Positions 1 to 4,729 of a DNA stretch of 5,758 nt are shown here, one piece after another. The stretch covers positions 1 through 5,758 of the forward strand of contig JABJCS010000136.1 in the NCBI GenBank assembly GCA_018665505.1. The letters run 5' to 3'. A model generated the notes under the pieces. The model searched no databases. It had not been told where the DNA came from and was given only the letters and a program-made list of their open reading frames with translations. The DNA is from Alphaproteobacteria bacterium. GTDB lineage: Bacteria; Pseudomonadota; Alphaproteobacteria; UBA8366. A program made the translations under genes and the position numbers. How positions within the stretch are numbered: position 1 is the first letter of the stretch; each line of letters begins with the position of its first letter.

Positions 1-27
1 ATAATGGCGACTTTCTCTTTTTATTTT

Positions 28-861
28 TTATTCCGGCTTAATCGAGACGCGCCAATGAATGCGATCTTCCTCGGGTGGATAGTCGGCGGCGGCTTTGTGA
101 TAGGTGCAGCGGTTGTCCCAAATGACGATATCACCCTTGCGCCATTTGTGCCGGTACTGGCCTTCAGGCTGGATCATGTATGTCTTTAGCTCATCAATCA
201 GGTCGTCGCTCTCGCTCTCTTCGAGCCCTTCGACGGCGATGATTTTTCCCGGATCGAAGTAGAGGCCCATGCGGCCTGTCTCTGGATGAGTGCGCAAGAT
301 CGGATGCATCACCGGCGTCCAATCCCGATCTTCCGGGTTGAGCAGCTGGGCAGACCTTGTGCTCCGCCCCGCATAGGTAAACGCGCCGCGACGCTCGCCG
401 ATCCGATCCTTCAACCGTTCCGGCAGCGCACCGTAGGCAGCGTACATACTGGAGAACAACGTATCGCCGCCCGTGCTCGGGATCGCCAGGGCATAGAGCT
501 GCGTCGCTTTAAAAGACACTTCGTCATAGGCGCCGTCGGTGTGCCAGTTCTCTCCACCCCTGGCATAGACCGCTTCGTTCAGGCTGCCGTCCGCGTTGAA
601 CTTATCAGTGCCGAGCACGGTGAGTTCCGGATATTCAGAATGCCGGGTGCTTTTCGACGGATGCTCGTGAAGACGTCCGAAGCGTCGGCTATAGGCGAAG
701 AACTCCTCCACCGCATCCAGCGACTGGTCGCGCACGCAGATGACGTTACAGTCGAGCCATGTTTGATAGATGACCGCGAAATCCTCATCCGCGAGATCGC
801 GCACGTCGACCCCAAATATTTCCGCGCCGACCTGTTCGCCCAATCGGTTTACTTCAAGCAT
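28..861 (-). CDS. TauD/TfdA-family Fe(II)/2-oxoglutarate-dependent dioxygenase
   Basis: Cytoplasmic non-haem iron dioxygenase of 277 aa, close to the usual family length (about 280). Members couple oxidative decarboxylation of 2-oxoglutarate to hydroxylation of a substrate, often cleaving taurine-, alkylsulfate- or aryloxyalkanoate-type molecules. The facial triad is visible: His107 and Asp109 in WHTDGAYDE, and His255 in NRCTYHKA. Arg267 and Arg271 in RIHWR match the spacing of the TauD arginines that bind 2-oxoglutarate and the substrate anion. The frame is open upstream to 1005, but I chose the ATG at 861-859 because GGGAGGG (866-872, minus strand) sits 4 nt before it and the N-terminus (LGEQVGAEIFGVDVRDL) then matches the family. 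It is divergent from the 2-hydroxyacid dehydrogenase. The substrate cannot be read from the sequence. The family call is very sure; a specific taurine or 2,4-D role is not supported. Confidence 0.93.
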   Translation of the reverse strand: MLEVNRLGEQVGAEIFGVDVRDLADEDFAVIYQTWLDCNVICVRDQSLDAVEEFFAYSRRFGRLHEHPSKSTRHSEYPELTVLGTDKFNADGSLNEAVYARGGENWHTDGAYDEVSFKATQLYALAIPSTGGDTLFSSMYAAYGALPERLKDRIGERRGAFTYAGRSTRSAQLLNPEDRDWTPVMHPILRTHPETGRMGLYFDPGKIIAVEGLEESESDDLIDELKTYMIQPEGQYRHKWRKGDIVIWDNRCTYHKAAADYPPEEDRIHWRVSIKPE

Positions 862-980
862 TGATCCCTCCCGCGTCTCGCCTCTGGTACAATAATGGTA
901 TCGCCCTATTTGCTGAGGGAAAGCCGCACCCGCCACGTAATCACGATGGGCGCGCAAGTCATAACGAAGGAAGGTCCAAC
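862..980. promoter_or_regulatory. Divergent intergenic region, dioxygenase / 2-hydroxyacid dehydrogenase
   Basis: This 119-bp gap between two divergent genes must hold promoters for both. At its ends it carries the ribosome-binding sites GGGAGGG (866-872, minus strand) and GAAGGAAGG (966-974, plus strand). A TACAAT hexamer at 888-893 resembles a -10 box, and TGGTAC/TGGTAT form a short direct repeat around 885-899. I see no convincing -35 partner and no clear operator palindrome, so the promoter placement is inference from gene layout. Confidence 0.4.
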
Positions 981-1925
981 GTGGTCGATCTGTTGCAAGT
1001 AGCACAACTCCCGCCGTTTCTTGTTGAGCGGCTGGAAAAAGAATTCACCTTGCACGATTTCGTCAATCCGGCGGACCCGGACAAACTGCTGGATGACGTT
1101 GGTTCCTCCATTCGCGGCATCGTCGCGGGTGGCATGAAGGGGCCGAATGCCAATCTCATCAACCGGCTGGAAAATCTCGAGATCATCTCGTCCTTCAGCG
1201 TCGGCTTCGACGCGACCGATGTGGTCGCCGCTCAAGCGCAGGGCGTGATCGTGACCCACACGCCGGAAGTGCTGACCGGTGACGTCGCCGACCTCGCCAT
1301 GACCTTCATCCTGATGGCGCCGCGCCGGATTGGCGAAGCCGAGCGTTTCCTGCGCAGCGGCAAATGGCTGCAAGGCCGCATGGACCTCGGCACGACGGTG
1401 CGCGGCAAGCGCCTCGGCATTCTCGGTCTCGGTCGGATCGGGAGAGCCGTCGCCCGGCGCGCTGAAGTCTTCGGCCTCAACATCGCTTACTACGACACCA
1501 AGCCGATGGGCGACTTGGCCTACCGATCCTATCCAACCTTGCTCGATCTGGCAGCCGCCAGCGATATGCTGTTGGTCGCCTGCGAAGGTGGCGCCGCGAC
1601 GCGCGGACTGGTCGACGCGGATGTCCTCAACGCCTTGGGCCCCGACGGGTTTCTAATCAACACCGCGCGTGGTCCCATCGTCGATCAAGCGGCCTTGGTA
1701 GCTGCCCTGCGCGACAAGCGGATCGCGGGCGCGGCCCTCGACGTGTTCGACGGCGAGCCCGACGTCCCGGCTGAGTTAATGGCGATGGAGAACGTGGTGC
1801 TGACCCCACATATCGCAAGCTCCACCCACGAGACCCGCCGTGCTATGGGCGATCTCGTCTACGACAACCTGCGCGCCCATTTCGACGGCAAACAGGTGCT
1901 CACACCGGTGCCGCCGCAGGTTTGA
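981..1925 (+). CDS. D-isomer-specific 2-hydroxyacid dehydrogenase (hydroxypyruvate/glyoxylate reductase-like)
   Basis: NAD(P)-dependent cytoplasmic oxidoreductase that interconverts a 2-oxo acid and a D-2-hydroxy acid; 314 aa, normal for the family. The N-terminal part of the catalytic domain carries SVGFDATDV (73-81). The Rossmann core has GLGRIG (149-154). The catalytic triad is complete: Arg230 in NTARGPIVD, Glu259 in DVFDGEP and His277 in LTPHIAS. An Asp (172, in YYDTKP) follows the second Rossmann strand, where NADPH-preferring relatives tend to have Arg, so NAD(H) preference is plausible but inferred. Start: the frame is open from 861, but GAAGGAAGG (966-974) lies 6 nt before the GTG at 981, and homologous sequence begins there (VVDLLQVAQLPP). 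The membrane protein gene follows after 22 bp, suggesting cotranscription. It is most like the hydroxypyruvate/glyoxylate or 4-hydroxyphenylpyruvate reductase branch; the exact substrate is unknown. Confidence 0.93.
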   Translation: MVDLLQVAQLPPFLVERLEKEFTLHDFVNPADPDKLLDDVGSSIRGIVAGGMKGPNANLINRLENLEIISSFSVGFDATDVVAAQAQGVIVTHTPEVLTGDVADLAMTFILMAPRRIGEAERFLRSGKWLQGRMDLGTTVRGKRLGILGLGRIGRAVARRAEVFGLNIAYYDTKPMGDLAYRSYPTLLDLAAASDMLLVACEGGAATRGLVDADVLNALGPDGFLINTARGPIVDQAALVAALRDKRIAGAALDVFDGEPDVPAELMAMENVVLTPHIASSTHETRRAMGDLVYDNLRAHFDGKQVLTPVPPQV

Positions 1926-1947
1926 CCGGGGCATTGAACGACGCCGC

Positions 1948-2763
1948 ATGATAACCCTTCTCGATCCGGGCCTCATCGTGAAACTGGCCGCGACCGCCGG
2001 ACTGGTCGTCGTCGCGACCTTGATCGCGGAGAAGGTCGGCGCCTTTATCGGCGCGATGATTGCCGCGCTGCCGCTGTCGGCGGGGCCGGCCTATCTATTC
2101 ATCGCGATGGAACACAATTCGACTTTCGTCGCACAGAGCGCGCTGACCGGGCTTGGCATAAATGCCATGATTACACCGTTTCTCCTGATCGCGGCCATGC
2201 TCGTTCGGCGGTTTGGTATATGGGTCGGGCTCGGCACCGGATTCTCGCTTTGGGCCGCCGGGTCGTTTGCCATTCTGCAGGCTTCGCTCGACGTCGAGAG
2301 CGCCATCGCGCTCAACGTCGTCGCATTTTCGATCTGTCTCTATTTCTCGCGCCCCTATCTGGAAGCGGGCGCCGTGACCGGCGTCAAAGGTGGCTTGATG
2401 GACGTCAGCTTCCGGACCGTAGCGGTTGTCGCAGTCGCCGCCACCGTGATCATCACGGGCCGTCTGATCGGGCCGGAGGTCGCTGGGTTCGTCGCCGTGA
2501 TCCCAATCGTCTGGATGAGCATGGCCGCCGTCCTCTACGCCCGCGCCGGACGCCGCACCACATCGGCCGTGCTGACGAACGGTATCGGTGGAATGTTCGG
2601 CTTCTGCCTGGCATTGTCCGCTATCCATCTCATGTCGGAGCAATACGGTTCGACAATTGCCTTGAGCGGCGCGCTGGTCATCTGCGTCTGCTGGAATTTA
2701 GGACTAACGGTCGCACGGCCGTTCATCCCGATGTATAGCAGGACCTTCCGGCGACCTATCTGA
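1948..2763 (+). CDS. Polytopic inner-membrane protein with two repeated halves, function unknown
   Basis: A 271-aa, strongly hydrophobic protein. By eye there are eight or nine membrane segments at about residues 10-27, 32-53, 62-86, 89-110, 117-133, 154-172, 176-198, 205-228 and 235-256. The segment around Pro42 (IAALPLSAGPAYLF) resembles that around Pro186 (VAVIPIVWMSMAAVLYA). Each is followed about 20 residues later by a Ser-Ala-rich helix start (SALTGLG, SAVLTNGIGG), suggesting an internal duplication of a four-helix unit. The repeat reminds me of the small GlpM-type membrane protein (Gly then Pro within helix 2), but that link is from memory and weak. The ATG at 1948 puts the first helix at residue 10; the frame runs upstream inside the dehydrogenase gene, but that part is its shadow. 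No good ribosome-binding site precedes it, and the 22-bp gap to the dehydrogenase stop fits translational coupling. A transport role for an organic acid would fit the context but is speculation. Confidence 0.8.
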   Translation: MITLLDPGLIVKLAATAGLVVVATLIAEKVGAFIGAMIAALPLSAGPAYLFIAMEHNSTFVAQSALTGLGINAMITPFLLIAAMLVRRFGIWVGLGTGFSLWAAGSFAILQASLDVESAIALNVVAFSICLYFSRPYLEAGAVTGVKGGLMDVSFRTVAVVAVAATVIITGRLIGPEVAGFVAVIPIVWMSMAAVLYARAGRRTTSAVLTNGIGGMFGFCLALSAIHLMSEQYGSTIALSGALVICVCWNLGLTVARPFIPMYSRTFRRPI

Positions 2764-2908
2764 CAGAGGTCAACGCGTAGAACGCGGCGAGGGCATTTGC
2801 GAGCCGGGCGACCTCTTGGGTGTCCTCGCGGGTTGCGTCGCGAACTGCCAGCATGGTGCTACTCAACACCTCATGATTCGTTTCAAGAACTCCCCAATCA
2901 AAAATCAT
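2756..2908 (-). CDS. Possible small ORF or gene remnant, 50 aa, unknown
   Basis: On the minus strand a frame stays open from about 2971 to a TAG at 2756-2758, in a stretch with no other gene. From the ATG at 2908-2906 it gives 50 aa; a second ATG lies at 2854-2852 (32 aa). The C-terminal part (DATREDTQEVARLANALAAF) is a good amphipathic helix, and most of its codons from 2854 on end in G or C, as in neighbouring genes. Against it, neither ATG has a clear ribosome-binding site, the 5' half is AT-rich, and I recognise no family. It overlaps the 3' end of the membrane protein gene by 8 bp, tail to tail. It could be a small protein, the degraded tail of an older gene, or chance. Confidence 0.25.
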   Translation of the reverse strand: MIFDWGVLETNHEVLSSTMLAVRDATREDTQEVARLANALAAFYALTSVR

Positions 2909-2930
2909 TTTTAGCCCGGAGTTTAGGGCT
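2900..2930. repeat. Two adjacent short palindromes
   Basis: A perfect 6-bp-arm palindrome (AAAAAT, one base, ATTTTT; 2900-2912) directly abuts a 5-bp hairpin (AGCCC at 2913-2917, GGGCT at 2926-2930, 8-nt loop). The region lies downstream of the membrane protein gene, so the GC hairpin could help end that transcript. However, the T run precedes the hairpin on the plus strand and no T run follows it, so it is not a standard terminator. These may be chance structures. Confidence 0.25.
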
Positions 2931-2967
2931 GTTGCCGCGCTGAAGCCGAAATTTGGTCGGCCGATTT

Positions 2968-3019
2968 CCTTCTATGTCTCCAGATAAAATCATGTTACAA
3001 TGTCTGGACATATAGAAGG
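2968..3019. repeat. 52-bp imperfect inverted repeat over the leader of the coiled-coil gene
   Basis: The left arm 2968-2984 and right arm 3003-3019 are inverted copies matching at 15 of 17 positions, separated by an 18-nt AT-rich spacer. In RNA one mismatch becomes a G-U wobble (2976 with 3011) and the other is C-C (2978 with 3009), so 16 of 17 positions could pair. The right arm contains the ribosome-binding site AGAAGG (3014-3019) of the gene that starts at 3034. It also contains a DNA palindrome, ATGTC-TG-GACAT (3000-3011), of which the left arm holds a partial copy (ATGTCTCCAGATA, 2974-2986). It may be a repressor operator, an RNA hairpin hiding the ribosome-binding site, or the trace of a palindromic repeat element. 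The structure is seen directly; its role is inferred. Confidence 0.65.
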
Positions 3020-3033
3020 GATTGGATCACGCA

Positions 3034-3390
3034 ATGTATTTGGTGCCTCCCACGACTCGCAGGAACGCTTCCGAGACCGAAGACGACTCAGACCGACAGC
3101 CGATTAGCGCCGACCAGGCAAAGTGGCGGGATTTGCGCCATTATCGGCACATCGCCCGCAGTAGCGAAGCGATGATCAATTCGGCGGCGCAGATTAGGGC
3201 GGACGCGGCAGATTTGGACGATAAAATCAGCGCGCTGCATCAAGAGACCGAAGAAACCCGAGCCGAAATCGCCAAACTCGACGACGCGAGAGAGGGATTG
3301 CGTCGAAGCCGCGAACGCATGCTTGACGTGGCGCGGATGGCCGATGACGCGATGCGCGAAATTCAAGCCCTAGAGAAGGACCGCTCCTAG
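3034..3390 (+). CDS. Small charged coiled-coil protein, unknown function
   Basis: A 118-aa soluble protein with no signal peptide or membrane segment. Residues 1-30 look disordered and acidic (NASETEDDSD at 11-20). Residues 45 to about 115 form a long, highly charged helix with spaced Leu, Ile, Ala and Met residues, typical of a coiled coil (for example ADLDDKISALHQETEETRAE at 59-78). I do not recognise a family; it may act as an oligomeric scaffold or partner protein, but nothing shows what it binds. The ATG at 3034 is preferred: AGAAGGG at 3014-3020 lies 13 nt upstream, somewhat far, whereas the in-frame TTG at 3022 is only 1 nt from it. The gene stands alone, with a large inverted repeat over its leader and a hairpin overlapping its stop codon. 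The composition is consistent with real coding sequence. Confidence 0.75.
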   Translation: MYLVPPTTRRNASETEDDSDRQPISADQAKWRDLRHYRHIARSSEAMINSAAQIRADAADLDDKISALHQETEETRAEIAKLDDAREGLRRSRERMLDVARMADDAMREIQALEKDRS

Positions 3391-3421
3391 AGCCTTTCAC
3401 GATTTCATCGAAAGGCTCTAG
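3387..3421. terminator. Perfect 12-bp-arm palindrome shared by two convergent genes
   Basis: CTAGAGCCTTTC (3387-3398) and GAAAGGCTCTAG (3410-3421) are perfect inverted copies around an 11-nt centre, which can itself extend the stem as CGAT/ATCG (3400-3403 with 3407-3410). The TAG stop of the coiled-coil gene (3388-3390) and the TAG stop of the convergent hydratase gene (3418-3420, minus strand) both lie inside the arms. It is placed ideally to be a bidirectional transcript end or a 3' stabiliser. No U run follows in either direction, so it is not a textbook intrinsic terminator. The CTAGAGC...GCTCTAG form resembles dispersed palindromes I remember from alphaproteobacterial genomes. Confidence 0.75.
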
Positions 3422-4206
3422 CCCGCCCGAGACGTCTGTTCCGTAAATCTGATCTCGACGGCCCCCAACTCTCCGAAATCCGCAATCACATCGTCGCCCG
3501 GCGAAACATCGAGCAAGCCCGTGCAGGTGCCGGTGGAGATGATTTCTCCCGCAGAAAGACCGCGCCCGGTCTGCGATTGTTTGTTAGCGAGCCATTGCAG
3601 CACGTTGAGCGGATGACCGAGCGCACGGGCGCCGGTTCCTGATTCTCGCACCGTACCATCGAGCGATACGCGAACCCCATGCGCCGCGAGGTCGAAGGCT
3701 TTCCAATCGGTCGTCCAGGGCCCGACCGCGAGGGCGATGTTCGCGCCGAAATCCGCTGTCGTCAGTAAGCGGCCCTTCCCGGCGAGCCCACCGGCGAAAC
3801 GGGAGCCGACAACCTCGATTGCGCCCGCTACCGCGTCGACCGCTTCGCGCACATCGTCGAAGCTGTATTCACCGTCGCGAGGTGGCAGGTCGCGGGCGAG
3901 ACGTAATGCGAATTCACCCTCGACCGCCGGCTCATGCGCGGGGTCGATGGGTATCTCAGCCGGGCCCTCAAAAAAATAATCCACCAAAACAGGGCTCGCA
4001 CCCGGTTCCGTCGTACCGAGGACTTTCTGTGCTTCGGCACTGGTAGAGCCCACCTTGAAGCCGACGTTGTCCAAACCGGAGATCGCCACGGCTTCCCGTT
4101 GAATTTCCAAGGCCGCCGCTACATCAGACGGACCGCCATCCGCCGGAATATCGATAGCGCCGCCGTCTCGGCGACAAGCCCAGAGTTGTTCTGCAAGCGT
4201 GGTCAT
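3418..4206 (-). CDS. 2-keto-4-pentenoate hydratase / fumarylacetoacetate hydrolase-family enzyme
   Basis: A 262-aa soluble enzyme matching the MhpD-like hydratase branch of the FAH superfamily in length. Relatives add water to 2-hydroxypenta-2,4-dienoate in meta-cleavage degradation of aromatics or decarboxylate oxalocrotonate, using a divalent metal. The visible signatures are GFKVGSTS (49-56, candidate active-site Lys51), VEGEFALRLARDL (95-107, metal ligands Glu96 and Glu98), AIEVVGSRF (129-137, Glu131), ADFGANIALAVG (151-162) and the C-terminal GEIISTGTCTGLLDVSPGD (220-238). The start is the ATG at 4206-4204: GGGGG (4213-4217, minus strand) lies 6 nt upstream. The frame also reaches a TTG at 4230, but that lacks such a site. 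It is divergent from the response regulator and converges on the coiled-coil gene. No ring-cleavage dioxygenase or aldolase is nearby, so an aromatic-degradation role is unproven and another 2-oxo acid substrate is possible. Confidence 0.9.
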   Translation of the reverse strand: MTTLAEQLWACRRDGGAIDIPADGGPSDVAAALEIQREAVAISGLDNVGFKVGSTSAEAQKVLGTTEPGASPVLVDYFFEGPAEIPIDPAHEPAVEGEFALRLARDLPPRDGEYSFDDVREAVDAVAGAIEVVGSRFAGGLAGKGRLLTTADFGANIALAVGPWTTDWKAFDLAAHGVRVSLDGTVRESGTGARALGHPLNVLQWLANKQSQTGRGLSAGEIISTGTCTGLLDVSPGDDVIADFGELGAVEIRFTEQTSRAG

Positions 4207-4317
4207 GATTTTCCCCCAGTGGAAGCTCAATTGCCGAATGAGCCAGTTATTTCTGCGATACTTACGGATAATTAACCATTTCCGGTTTGGATAAGGAAAA
4301 TAAATACCGTTGATGAC
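4207..4317. promoter_or_regulatory. Divergent intergenic region, hydratase / response regulator
   Basis: A 111-bp AT-rich gap between divergent genes, expected to hold both promoters. The hydratase ribosome-binding site is at 4213-4217 (minus strand). On the plus strand, AAGGA at 4293-4297 is the only purine-rich candidate for the response regulator, about 20 nt before its ATG and so rather far. TTAACCAT at 4272-4279 matches the half-site I associate with CtrA, the alphaproteobacterial cell-cycle and motility regulator; as a single 8-mer it is weak evidence. Confidence 0.35.
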
Positions 4318-4725
4318 ATGACCGAAGCGCCAAAAAAACTTTCCGACCTAGAAATTCTGATCGTCGACGACGAATCAGATATTTGCACAATGGTAAAGTT
4401 TGCTTTGCATCATCTTGGCGTCTCGAACATTCACATGGCGGAAGATGGCCAAAGTGCGTGGGACAAATTCCGAGAAACCAGGGGAACGTTGGACCTTATC
4501 GTCAGCGATTGGATGATGCCGAACATGTCCGGATTGGAATTCTTGCGACGGGTGCGTTAGCTGGATCCTAAAATTCCCTTTGTCATGCTGACCATTATGA
4601 ATGATTCGAGTCATGTCGCCGAAGCCGTCCAATGCGGCGTGACGGGCTTTATTGGAAAACCATTCACGTTGACTGATTTCCAACGGCATATCCGCAAGAT
4701 AGCCAGTTCCATCAAAGCCAGTTAA
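4318..4725 (+). pseudogene. CheY-like single-domain response regulator interrupted by an in-frame TAG
   Basis: A receiver domain that would be 135 codons long, cut after residue 80 by TAG at 4558-4560. The same frame then continues for 54 codons to a TAA at 4723-4725. Read across the stop, every key receiver residue is present: acidic pair Asp17-Asp18 (ILIVDDES), phosphoacceptor Asp64 (IVSDWMMPNMSG), Thr92 (FVMLT) and Lys114 followed by Pro (IGKPF). The 80-aa product alone lacks Thr92, Lys114 and the last strands and helices, so it should not fold as a working receiver. There is no output domain and no histidine kinase nearby. The start ATG at 4318 has only a distant AAGGA. An ATG at 4585 in the second half has no ribosome-binding site. 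The gene looks lower in GC than its neighbours. Explanations: a recent nonsense mutation, a sequencing error, or amber readthrough. The family call is sure; functional status is not. Confidence 0.85.
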
Positions 4726-4729
4726 CGAA

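Noticed and set aside
286..864. 192-aa plus-strand open frame
   Set aside because: It lies fully antisense to the dioxygenase, whose motifs are complete, and its translation shows no recognisable domain; it is a product of high GC content.
861..980. N-terminal extension of the dehydrogenase from the TTG at 861
   Set aside because: The extra 40 residues do not look like the family, while GAAGGAAGG sits 6 nt before the GTG at 981.
2095..2643. 182-aa minus-strand open frame
   Set aside because: Antisense to the membrane protein; the translation is His/Asp/Gly/Arg-rich low-grade sequence typical of a reverse frame of hydrophobic codons.
2985..3016. Sigma-70 promoter using TAAAAT (2985-2990) or TATAGA (3011-3016) as -10
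   Set aside because: No -35-like hexamer lies 16-18 bp upstream of either, so I did not annotate a promoter here.
4561..4725. Second half of the response regulator as a separate gene
   Set aside because: It has the end of a receiver fold only, begins directly after the TAG in the same frame, and its only ATG (4585) has no ribosome-binding site.
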